Positions 50,101 through 59,142 of a DNA stretch of 64,000 bases are shown piece after piece; position 1 is the first letter of the stretch, and every line of letters starts with the position of its first letter. The position numbers and the translations under genes were made by a program. The DNA comes from Lanius collurio. Its lineage: Eukaryota; Chordata; Aves; Passeriformes; Laniidae. The notes below the pieces were generated by a model, which did no database searches, had not been told where the DNA came from, and saw only the letters and a list, made by a program, of their open reading frames with translations. The stretch is taken from positions 5,277,286 to 5,341,285 of the forward strand of contig JACBWW010000039.1 of NCBI GenBank assembly GCA_020086605.1, in the 5' to 3' direction.

Positions 50101-51025
50101 AGTGTTGCTGCATGCAGCACAGTTACTTGGGACACAAAGTGGTGCCTGCAAAAAGGAGAATATTTAGATTTTTTGAGTGTATTTATCCTCTGAGAGCAGA
50201 TGAAAACAGCCATGCAAACACCTGAGTGCAGGGATGCATTCAGGAAGCTACTTTATACTTTGTCCAGCTTCTTCACCAGAGTAAATTTACCTGCTCTCCC
50301 TGGTTGGTTCCAAACATTTTGGTCCTTACAAGGTAACACAAATGAGTTTTACAAACAACAAAATTGGCTTTAAAAATAGCAAACTGTGGCATTCTTGTGA
50401 ATTTTTAATGATGCTTGAAATAACTTAAGAATGAGTCAGAGCTTCTTCCAATTTTTATGAACTTTAAATTATCTGAAGAAATAATTAGAAGAAATAATTA
50501 ATTCTTCCATATGAAAATACTGTCAGTGAGGTGATTTTTGGCTAGATCAGACCCCACATTATGGTCTGGAGCTTATATGAAGTCTGCCAGTTCATAGTGG
50601 CTATAAAATAACTGACATTTCCAGGCAGTTGAACTGAATGATCCCTGTGGGTCCTTTCAACTGAAATATTCAGATTCTCTCTTACACAACAGAAATAAAC
50701 CAGTAAAAATTTCAAACCAGAAAGACCTGAAATATTCCATTAAAACTGCAAGACCTTTGTCTTTGTGACTTTAAAGCTTGTGACTTGGTTATGAAATAAA
50801 TAAAGCCAATAATAGAGTAATCTCAGTTTAAAAACAGCTGCTCAGTTCTCTCTGACAAGTGGTTGTCTATTTTTGTTTGTAAGGATCCTTAAAAACACAG
50901 TCCCATGCTTAGTGAAAAACATATTCTCAGTGAGAAACCCAAATTTATTTACCTCTAACTGCTTTGTTTTTCATTGAGCAGGGTCTGGTGAAGCTTCATC
51001 CCTTGCCATAGAAAGGGAGACATAG
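38041..51025 (+). CDS. ZDHHC15: Palmitoyltransferase ZDHHC15 (11 exons)
   Basis: S-acyltransferase that attaches long-chain fatty acids to cysteines of membrane proteins, acting in Golgi and endosomal membranes. The joined exons give 999 bases, 332 residues: 38041-38158, 41009-41035, 43146-43240, 43800-43920, 44948-45017, 45384-45416, 46491-46611, 47762-47894, 49063-49189, 49743-49852 and 50982-51025, all GT-AG and in phase. Membrane segments are near residues 16-36, 49-68, 166-187 and 206-226. The cysteine-rich domain spans about 125-165, with C-D-R-C at 125-128, the H-H-C and C-x-x-C zinc ligands, and D-H-H-C at 150-153 (catalytic Cys153). The TTxE motif reads S-T-L-E (237-240), and the PaCCT-like region lies near 254-269. 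The tail is Glu/Asp-rich. ZDHHC2 and ZDHHC20 are the nearest paralogues, but exon 1, the A-M-C-V-L-K-M-D stretch, the short tail and the UPRT neighbour favour ZDHHC15. The start has G at -3 and +4. Confidence 0.97.
38269..38376 (+). repeat. Polypyrimidine tract in ZDHHC15 intron 1
   Basis: About 100 bases that are almost entirely C and T on the plus strand, built from irregular TCCTCC, TTCTCC and TCTTTC units, starting about 110 bases after the exon 1 donor. Long polypurine/polypyrimidine strands can adopt triplex structure and are prone to length change; whether this one does is not known. Confidence 0.85.
41009..41035 (+). CDS. ZDHHC15: ZDHHC15 exon 2 (27-bp microexon)
   Basis: Only 27 bases, flanked by TTTTCCAG and GTATGT. 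It completes codon 40 and encodes the lumenal loop T-V-S-N-P-V-E-K between the first and second membrane helices. Length is a multiple of three, so skipping would stay in frame. Confidence 0.92.
43146..43240 (+). CDS. ZDHHC15: ZDHHC15 exon 3
   Basis: Encodes residues 49-80: the second membrane helix ([10 protein letters not shown]) and the [11 protein letters not shown] stretch typical of the DHHC2/15/20 group. Acceptor TTTTTAG, donor GTAAGA. Confidence 0.95.
43800..43920 (+). CDS. ZDHHC15: ZDHHC15 exon 4
   Basis: Encodes residues 81-120, the cytosolic approach to the zinc finger, containing F-H-M-S-Y and L-P-V-Y-T-R-T. Markedly more GC-rich (GAGCGCTACGCCAGCGCC) than the surrounding exons. 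Acceptor GCCTGCAG, donor GTCAGC, which is a weak donor. Confidence 0.95.
44501..44732 (+). mobile_element. CR1 LINE 3' fragment in ZDHHC15 intron 4
   Basis: About 230 bases matching the CR1 3' region in sense: GTTAGGAAGAAATCCTTCCC, GGTGAGGCCCTGGGACAGGT, TTGGAGCAACCTGGGATAG, ending CCATGGTTCTATGATTTTAT. Same orientation as the gene. Confidence 0.92.
44948..45017 (+). CDS. ZDHHC15: ZDHHC15 exon 5
   Basis: Encodes the first zinc-binding half of the cysteine-rich domain: [15 protein letters not shown] then S-V-C-A. All the expected Cys and His ligands are present. Donor GTAAGT. Confidence 0.96.
45384..45416 (+). CDS. ZDHHC15: ZDHHC15 exon 6 (DHHC active site)
   Basis: A 33-base exon encoding [11 protein letters not shown] and the first two bases of the following Trp. 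It contains the catalytic cysteine (Cys153). Being a multiple of three, its skipping would leave the frame open but remove the active site. Donor GTATGT. Confidence 0.96.
46491..46611 (+). CDS. ZDHHC15: ZDHHC15 exon 7
   Basis: Encodes the end of the DHHC domain ([11 protein letters not shown]) and the third membrane helix through about residue 187, ending K-Y-W-T. Acceptor CCTCCAG, donor GTAAGT. Confidence 0.96.
47762..47894 (+). CDS. ZDHHC15: ZDHHC15 exon 8
   Basis: Encodes residues 196-239: the lumenal loop G-E-L-T-N-G-R-S, the fourth membrane helix, and [11 protein letters not shown] leading into the TTxE-type motif. Acceptor TTTCCAG, donor GTGAGG. Confidence 0.96.
49063..49189 (+). CDS. 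ZDHHC15: ZDHHC15 exon 9
   Basis: Supplies the Glu of the S-T-L-E motif and the PaCCT-like region ([17 protein letters not shown]), ending W-L-L-P-I-A-S. Acceptor TTTGCAG, donor GTAAGT. Confidence 0.95.
49743..49852 (+). CDS. ZDHHC15: ZDHHC15 exon 10
   Basis: Encodes the start of the cytosolic tail: [10 protein letters not shown], then [10 protein letters not shown] and an acidic run (E-E-D-G-I-D-E-E). The N-P-L-L sequence matches the mammalian DHHC15 tail. Donor GTAAGG. Confidence 0.94.
50624..50678 (+). mobile_element. CR1 LINE tail in ZDHHC15 intron 10
   Basis: GTTGAACTGAATGATCCCTG followed by TGGGTCCTTTCAACTGAAAT is a diverged CR1 3' tail of about 55 bases in plus orientation. Confidence 0.7.
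50982..51025 (+). CDS. ZDHHC15: ZDHHC15 exon 11 (C terminus)
   Basis: Completes a Gly codon and encodes [13 protein letters not shown] then TAG at 51023-51025. It resembles the mammalian C-terminal end (S-S-S-L-A-V-E-T-E-T). Acceptor TTGAGCAG. Confidence 0.93.
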
Positions 51026-52100
51026 CAGTGTGAAAACACAGTGGTGTAAAGCTGGATCACAAAGGTGAGTCCTTCTTTCTCTCCTTGCCTCAGAACCTGT
51101 GGCCTGTTCTCCCAGGGGGATGTGACTGCCCAAGGTCTGAGGAGCATCCTCTGATATCCCCCTTGCAGGAGGGGGAATTGTCAGGTGGAATTTGCCCCTC
51201 TGTGCTCCAAGGCAGCCCATAAGTGGTGTGGCAGAGCACTGCAGTCCATGCCTGGCTCCCCTGGCAGACAGGGCCCCTCCCCACTGCTGTCAGTGGCCTT
51301 CTGGCACGTTGTAGGAGCCCACTTTGTTCTGGCAGGAGTGAGGGCTGCATCCTGCATTCCACCAGGCCAGGCAAACCCAGCACTTTCCTGTCATTCTCCA
51401 TGGTTTTAAAACCACTCCCAAAGCCCAGATCAGCCCTGCATCACTCAGCACAGCACTGCTATAGCTGCACATTTTTATTTCTTTAAATTTCAGCTTCCCT
51501 CTCAGGAGCCAACACCCCTTCTCTTGGCAAGGACTTCAGTTTCGAGGGGCAGAAAACAGGTGGATCTTCAAGATGAGAAAACATCCTGAAGTATTGTCTG
51601 ATGGGAATCTGCATTCTAGAGTGCTTCTCCAGAAATCCTGCTGTCCAGATGTCCCAAGGCTTTATAAGTTTAAGTTACAGAGTTAACAGAACAATTTTAC
51701 AGAGTGATTCTGGCCAATCTTCTTTGGCCTGCTCTCTTTATTTTATAAATACTATATATTTTTTATTCAAAATAGGTAAAAATGTTGATGCGAGTGCATT
51801 TCCAAAGGCCTTTTCATTTTGCAAACATCAGGGACTCGAGTTCTTGAAATTCTTCCAAGCCATAATATTCTTGGGGACGGTTATTTATTTTGAGGCTGAT
51901 TCTCCAACCTTCTCTGACAAGTGGCATTTTCTAATGTGTTTAAATTGTGAGTTGGTTCAGCTCAATGCAAGACAGACCCAGTTAAATCTGGCACTAAATT
52001 GGTAGTTGAATGTAAGAGTGTTGAAAGCAAAAGTGCTGAACATGCACATGTTCATGTGCAGCTGTGAATGAAAATAAAATACTCACATTGCCAGTATCAA
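51026..52100 (+). other. Probable ZDHHC15 3' UTR
   Basis: Untranslated sequence between the stop codon and the first AATAAA on this strand. A strong donor-like site (AAAG|GTGAGT, GT at 51065-51066) and a plausible acceptor (AAATTTCAG, AG at 51492-51493) suggest that an intron of about 430 bases may be removed from it. The open frame at 51,601-52,005 would then be UTR. Transcript ends are inferred. Confidence 0.55.
52073..52078 (+). promoter_or_regulatory. ZDHHC15 polyadenylation signal
   Basis: AATAAA within GAATGAAAATAAAATAC. It is followed about 35-50 bases later by a G/T-rich stretch (TATTGTGG, GGTTTTTTT), the usual layout of a vertebrate 3' end. It is the first canonical hexamer after the stop codon. 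Confidence 0.6.
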
Positions 52101-55100
52101 GATTCAAGAATATTGTGGCCATAGGTTTTTTTAAAACTTTTTATAGGAGGGTGTTATTGTCTTAGAGTTTGGATTATCGTGCTCTTTGCCCAGTCCTACT
52201 TGCAGGTACCTAAAATGCAAAAGGGAACTTCAGACAGTCCAGTTTGCATTAATTCCTAGGGCTAAAATACCCACTCATTCCTGGATCAGTGTTTGATGGA
52301 GATTTGTGTGTTCATGGAGTCAGAAAGGAAGATGTGAATTTGAAATGTGCACTGGAACTCCACCAGCTGTGTTTGCAGTTTACACTCCACAGGGGTGGGT
52401 TGAACCCCAAAATGCTGAAGACATGGTTGATATATTGAATTTGTTCAGACTTCTTCCCAGCTCAGTGCACTGACTGGTTTCAGGGCTTTCTGCACTAAGA
52501 GGTGATCAGATTTGTTCCTGCATTTTGCTGCATTTACAGTCAAAGAGGTGTATCCCTGTTTTTGTTCTGGGGAATGGGACTGAGATTTGGCTGGCTGGAT
52601 TATGGACATTTTTCTAGACCTGAGTCCTTTTTTTTAATCTGCATGATTCAGCCCAGTCCATCATTTTTGTTTGAATTAGATGCATGCTAAAAGTATCGGT
52701 GTACTGCCTCTAAGATCATTTAGTACCATTTTCTATCCCACTTTTGTGTTTCTTTATCAGCCCACTGGTGTTGACAGTGACTACAGGAGCAGCTGTGCAT
52801 GTCAGGAGAAAGGACCTGATGAGCAAGTTTGGTGATGAAGGCTTTGCCTACAGACTAAACCCCTTCTTCCCCTGCTGCTGCTGCCACGGGGAATCTGTTT
52901 GTGAGACAGGAGGGCCTTGCACAGATTCCTTCCCTAAGAGGTGTTTAACTCCTGCTCGATCCGTGCCCTGTGGGCAGGAATTTTGTCTCTCAGCCTCTGC
53001 AGTTTATGTGGAGCAGGCAGTGCTGACCTCTCTGCAATGTCTCACTGCTGAATCTGGTTGTGAGGGGCCAAGGTGGGCTGGCCCAGGCTTGTGTGGGTTT
53101 GTGTCTCTCCTCAGGGTGCCCCTGAACACTGAAAATGTTCCTGCTTCAGCCACCTGAGCCCCATCTGTTGAGTGGCTCTGTCACCAAATGGCTGCTGAGT
53201 GCTGGAAGTGTTTTTCCTGTCAATCTGAAGTTGCATTTCTAATGTAAATCTGGTGTTGGGCCTTGTGCTGTGTGTGATGAAAGGTGGCAGCTGAATTAAT
53301 CACCTCATTCCTGGCAAAAAGTGCTCCAGAGGGGGGAAGCTTGAGAGGATGATGGCAGCTAAACACAACAGGAATTTAGCACCTACAGAGGTGCTATCTG
53401 TGCCTTTAAAAACTTTAAATTCCTTGTATATAAAACCAGGAAGATGATTTGGTGACTTTCTGTTTTATTCTGTCAGCTGAAATGTATTTTTCCAGAGCTG
53501 TGTGGATTTACAGGAGTTTTCTGAGCAGGTTCTTGTGCCCTTCCTGGGCTCGGTTCTGGTTACAGCCCTGCCATTATTTGAGGTGTTTCTGTGCCAGGCA
53601 GCAGAGCTGCCCACGAGCTGTGCAGGAGCTCCCCTGCCTGCTCCTGCTGCTGCACTGCTCTTCAGGGAGTACACAAAATCAGGTTTTGTCTACTGATAGC
53701 AAGCTAGGTATGATAGCACAGGTACCCAGCTGAGATTGAGAAATGATTTTAAATGTCTCCAAGTAACTTTTAATCAGTCACTTCCCTTGTAATTAGTTAT
53801 GGTCAACTCTTTCCTTCAAAGCAGTTCAGTCTCCTGTGGTTGTAACAAACTCTTGTCCAGGTAGAAATAATACAAAGTTTATCACTTCAGAGCTACTTCC
53901 CATCAATATCCACGCATCAAATACTGGAAAGCTTCATGAAATGTGAAACAAACCCAAAAGTTGTGTAAAATGAGGTAGAACAAAATGGGAAAAACTCATT
54001 TGTCTGAGTGAGCAGCTCCATTTTGTTCCCTTCTGCTCATGTAAGGTGATACCCTTATGTTACCTCAGCCTTTGTCCTGTTTGTGCTGAGTTAATGCCCT
54101 GGAAAACAGAAGTTGCTCAGGCTGCTGTGATCACTGCTGCAGATGACAAAAGAGAGAATATTCAGCCCAGTGTGTAGTAGTTTTTTTTAACCTGAATGTG
54201 GCTCTTTCAGGGGTACAACCCACTGCAGCACCTCCTTTGTTTTCCATGCCCTGATCCTCATCCAGAGGCTCTCCACCATCAGCACTGACAGTAAGGTCTG
54301 TAGCATCAAACCTCTCCCCCACCTGCACCCTCCATCCCAGCATTTCAGGAGTGGAACTCATCCCACCCAGGCTACTGCAGCTCTGGGAGCTGGCAGTGAT
54401 TCCAGTTCCTCCTGTGTGTATCTCACATGCCTGTGCTGCTGTCCCAGTATTCCAGGTCCGCTCTGAGCCCTGCGTGTGCCAGGAGCAGCCAAAGTGTCCC
54501 CACTGGGATTGCCACCCCGTGGTGCTCACTGTCAGCCTCTGGGTGTGTGCTCTCAGTGCAGTTACAGCCCAAGAACCTGGAGAATTGTTGAGTTTGTGTC
54601 TCAGGTCCTGTGCTGACGTCAGCTGGGACTCTGGGGCTTGGGAAGGTGTTGAACTCCAGCCTGGAGCAGTGTGGAGGCAGCAAAGGAACTGCCTCGACCC
54701 CATCCAGGGGCTGTTTTCTCTGCTTAGAACTGGATCCACACCACAGCTTGCTCAGCTGGGAGCAACCTTCCCAAGTGGTGGAAAGGACTTGGAAAGGAGG
54801 GAACACTTTTGTTGGACTTCACTGTGATGCCTCCAGTGTTCTCCCTCTGCTCCTTCATTCATCCTCTAAAATAACTGACCACTAACAGCCACCCCCTCGC
54901 CTGTCCCTCTTCTCTCCCTCTTACATTCAGGTATAAAACCCAGACTGAACATCATATTGATGTTTCTCTGTGTGGGATTGTCCCAAGTCCAGTCCTGGCC
55001 AAGGAACCAGGGCTTGTGCAACCCTCACTGCACTGCCAGGTTTCTCTTGCTGAGTTGGAATAGTTTTTGGAGTAGGATAATCTCGTTTTCCTTTAGGCAG

Positions 55101-58100
55101 GGAGCAGTACTGTGTGTTTGAGGAGGCTGTACCCAGTGTGTGTGGGGTGCAGTCACTGGTGAGAATCAGGAAGCTTCCTACTGGCACTATGCAATGAATG
55201 TTTGCTTCCTGGGCCAGACAGGAATGGGATTCAGCAAAATCCACACCAGCTGCAGCTCTGGAGTTCTGCGTGCTGGTCTGGACTGAAAGCACAACTTGAT
55301 GCATAAAGTCTGTAATATGATTTGAATGTAAAATGTCAAGGGGAAAAAATAAAAAATTACTTTTTTTCCCTGAATTTAGCTATGAAGAGTGATGTGCTGA
55401 GCTGTTCTCAGGGCCCCTGCATCCTACAGAGCAGTGACTGTGCTGAGCAGTTACTCTGTGCAGAGTTGGTGCACTCATGGAAGGGTTTAATTAGCAGGGG
55501 AAGGAGGCACTGCTGACCTTGTTTATGAAGCCAGAATTAATTAACTCAAAAGGGTCATATTTTCATTTCAGTGACTCCTGTGATACAGATTTTTGAAATG
55601 GATCCATAGTACTTGAAAATACCTCAATTTTATTGATATTTTTTCCAATTTTATCCGCTTCTGCTTTGTTCCAGAACTCTTGCAAACCTAACTCATTCTG
55701 AACAGATCAGTGAGGGTGTCTGCATGGCAGAGGGGCTGTTTTCATTCCCAGCCTGGTCTGTCAGACCCTGTGCTGGCTCTGCCATGGGCTCTTCCTGCCT
55801 AGTGCTGCATTCCCTGCCCTGGTCACAAACACTGAGCTCACACCCACTGCTGCAGGGTTTTAGTCTCTTGTCCTTTTTCCATCCCACTTTGAGTCTTCCT
55901 TCTTCCTCCTTGAACATACAGTTAAATATTTTCAGCTTTGAGCTGCTTGTGCTGTTTTTTTGGATACTGTGAAGGTGAGTAGGTGTCATTTTATGCAGTT
56001 GTGCCATGTATTTTATTTGTAATTAATCTTGCTGTTTGTCAGCTATTGGTTTGTGGTTCCCATCATCAGGCCCAGCTGGCCTTGGTTTTAGAGCAGGATT
56101 CCACTTCCTGCATTTTCTCCTTCCTAAAAGCCTCATTTCTTCATTCTCCAGCTTTGGTTTGGGATGTAAACCTTGTGAAATAAAATGTAAGTTTACATTT
56201 CAAATACAAGCCTGTAAGTTGCTCATGCCTGCATGCTCCTTCAAATACTACTTTTTTCTGTATGAGATTTTAAGATTTACAGCAGCATTTGTAAAACTTT
56301 AGTGGGTAACAGCCACTGTTAAAAAAAAAAAAAAAAGTTCTATTAAGGAGAGGGGGAAAAATCCACAACCAAAAAATAAATCCAACAAAAAGGAAAAAGG
56401 GATCATCTCTGCTTATTCCAGCTGTGCTTGAAAAGAAATGCCTGCTTGCATCCGGTGCTGGTGTCAAACAGCCCATGGAACAGGCAGGTATCTGACCTGA
56501 AGGCTTCCCTGCTGTTCCAGCAGTTCCTGAAGCACTTCCTTGAGTTAAACCTTGCACTAAATCCCATGGGAAGCCTGGAACACAGTGGAATTGGCCTCCC
56601 CCTCTCCTTTCTAACCTGGGGAAGGTGTGGGCTGCCCCATCTCAGCACTTCCCTCTCTAAAAGAAACAGAAGCCCAAAGGATTCTTGAAAATGTTGGGGT
56701 GTTGTCCCCTTCCCTTTTCTGAAGGATCTGGGAGCCTCCAGGATGTGTCCCAGAGAGAACTCCTCAGCATCTGGAATGCTGCTGACGTAAGGAACTGCTG
56801 GGCTGGTGCAGGTGACCTTCCCCAGGAGGGACAAGGCTGTGACCAAGAGCTGCTGTAGAGGTGGAACCTGTTGTTCCACTGTTCTAACTCCATCCTTCTT
56901 TGGAATTAACTACACTGTGCAGGAGCTTCCTACTGTAGGCACTGCCTGACTGAACAGAGCTGCTCCAGAGTGATTCCAAATCCACTGTCGGAGCAGGGAG
57001 CTTTGGGTTAGGAACACAGGAAGTAGAAAAGGCCTTGTTATTTTATAAATTTATGATCTGCCTGCTCAGATGGCTGGTCCTCATCTGAAAATGCTGTTTG
57101 TGCTGCAAATGGGTCCCTCAAAGATAGAAGTGATCTAAATCTCAGGATCAGAGAATGGCAGAGCTGTGCTGGTGTCAATGATGGAGGAGGGTTTAACTTC
57201 CTCCCAGAAAAGCCAGGAGGTTTCATGGGCTGGAGCTTTTCCTGGCAGGAAAATGGGGCTGGAGCAGAACAGCCACTGCAGGGGCTGCTGTGGGCAGTGC
57301 CCCCTTTGGGAGCTCCCTCTGGGGCAGGGTCAGTGCCCCCACTGCATCCCCAGGGAGCAAACAGCAGCAATCCCACTGCAGTGCTCTGTAACTGCACCCA
57401 GCTGCTTTTCAGGAACCCAGCATGGCCCGGGGCTGGCAGCTGTTCCAGCCAGCCCTGCTCTGTGCAGCCACTCAGCTGGGTGGCTTAACCCACATCCTGC
57501 ACCCCCAATTCAATAGGAAGGGATTATTTTCCAAGGAATGTCACACAGGGATTGCTGCCCACCTTTGGGGTGTTGTGTTCAGTTTAATGCTGCTGCTGCT
57601 GCTGCTGGCATTGAGACTTTTGATATCAAATGGGTTTTTACAAAAGCTTTGGATACTTGTTTTTACTGTTGGACCAGTATTCTGACTATGCTGATGCTCT
57701 GTGCAGTTTTACTGGCATTTTCCAAGTGTTTGTACAGTTTCTACAGCTGAATATCCTGTATGTTCTGCTTTGTTGTTTTTTATTATGGTTTATACTGTTC
57801 TGCAGGCGAGGACTGCATTAAAACCATTTTTGGCTAATTCATTAGATTTGTGAATGGTTATTTCCTGTGCTCAGGCTAAACATTCCCCCTCTGGAAGTGT
57901 TACACAACTTTAATTAACTGGAATTACTGCTTGGAACAGGGAAGGTTCCTTATCTGAGACAGAAAGATTCACTAAATGCTGGCATTGGTGGGGTCAGCCC
58001 AGACCTCAGCACTCCACTCACCTGATGAGAGGTAAGAAGGGACTTGAGACAACATTCCTTAATCCTGCAATGGTAGAATATGGATATATTTTAAAATAAT

Positions 58101-58739
58101 AATGGTCTATATTGTATTTATGGATTTCCCCAAAATTACAGTACAGGGAGGTGTTGGATATGGTGTACTTGGTGCCAGGGGATTTACAGCCAAAGCAGGA
58201 AGGGATTTGGCTGCAGATTGATATTTAATATGACCCATACAATGAGTGCCTTGAGGCTTTGGCAAGGCTGCTGAGCCCTGAGGGCCACGCTGGTCTTCTG
58301 GCCCTGGTGCTCTGTGAACAGCACTAAAAATCGAGTTCAGCTTTTTGCTGCAGTTTTCCTCTCATTAAAAGAGTTGGTGAGGCTGATGCAGCCACAAGTT
58401 TGGTCTCTTAGAACTCCCAAGTTCTGTATGTGCAGAATTTCCACAGGCAGTGCTGCTCCCAGCCCCAATTCCCACCCAGTCTGCACCTGTGCTGCAATAG
58501 GAAACTCCTTGATTCAGGACCCTTTAGCCAGACAACCAGGGGTGTTTCACTATTTGAGAATAATGTTTGCAGAGCAAAATTCCAAGAGTTGTATCACTGG
58601 TTCTTGGCCAGCAGCCAAAGACCAAAAATGCCCTGTGGCTGCTCAGGAGGACATTGAGACCCAAGTGCACCCCTAGATTTGGAAGCACTGGGAGTGGCTG
58701 TAGCTGGAGTGATGCCAAGTGACCCTAGAAATGAAGGAC
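52101..58739. other. Intergenic DNA between ZDHHC15 and UPRT
   Basis: Spacer between the two convergent genes. No conserved exon or RNA gene was recognised. It includes an A17 run near 56,320, a short CTG run at about 57,588-57,608, and several open frames of 100-200 codons in moderately GC-rich sequence. The most notable frame is described separately. Confidence 0.55.
54131..54739 (-). other. Unassigned 202-codon open frame
   Basis: The longest uninterrupted minus-strand frame in the window outside gap-crossing and CR1-derived artefacts. The translation is rich in Ser, Thr, Gly and Trp, with no membrane segment, signal peptide or motif I recognise. An overlapping 158-codon frame is open on the opposite strand (54,351-54,827), so the region simply lacks stops in several frames, consistent with a GC-rich non-coding stretch. 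No promoter, splice-site or poly(A) evidence supports a gene. Confidence 0.12.
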
Positions 58740-59035
58740 ACTCCCTTGGGGTTTAGTTGGGTTTATTTTGCTCTTGCAGGCGGCCATGGACAGGCTGGAG
58801 AAGAATAAATAAGTTAAAGCAGAGTGTGGTAATAACAGAGAGCCCCACCATGGAGATGCTTGACCGTGTAACCAGAGTGCTTTGTCACTGTACCTGATCC
58901 CTGTTCAGGCCAGCACTAACCTAAGTTAGTTGGCCAAAAGGTTTTTAAACATGCCCTCGACCAACTCAACAGTAATAAAATGTAGAAAAAACCTCTTATA
59001 ACGCCATAGAGTCATATCCAGTTGTTCCAAGAGTG
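58740..59035 (-). other. Probable UPRT 3' UTR
   Basis: Minus-strand sequence from the UPRT stop codon to just past the first AATAAA hexamer, giving a 3' UTR of roughly 290 bases. No repeat is seen in it. The transcript end is inferred from the hexamer only. Confidence 0.5.
58762..58767 (-). promoter_or_regulatory. UPRT polyadenylation signal
   Basis: AATAAA on the minus strand (TTTATT on the plus strand, within GGGTTTATTTTGCTC). It is the first canonical hexamer after the UPRT stop codon. Downstream GT-richness is weak. Confidence 0.5.
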
Positions 59036-59142
59036 TCAGTCTGTCCCAAAATACTTCTGTCCAAAGTGTGTTGGTGCAACCGGATGCACTTCTGTAGTTA
59101 AAATGGTGATTTCTGGGAATTCCTGGATGATGGATTTGGCAC
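59036..59142 (-). CDS. UPRT: UPRT last coding exon
   Basis: Encodes A-K-S-I-I-Q-E-F-P-E-I-T-I-L-T-T-E then H-P-V-A-P-T-H-F-G-Q-K-Y-F-G-T-D and TGA (59038-59036). The acceptor is CCTCAAAG. The first two bases complete a Gly codon. Confidence 0.96.

Noticed and set aside
52744..53157. 137-codon frame with a cysteine cluster (C-C-C-C-H)
   Set aside because: The run comes from a CTGCTGCTG-type string; no zinc-finger spacing and no exon signals.
57588..57608. CTG triplet run
   Set aside because: Only about seven units, ordinary microsatellite length in intergenic DNA.
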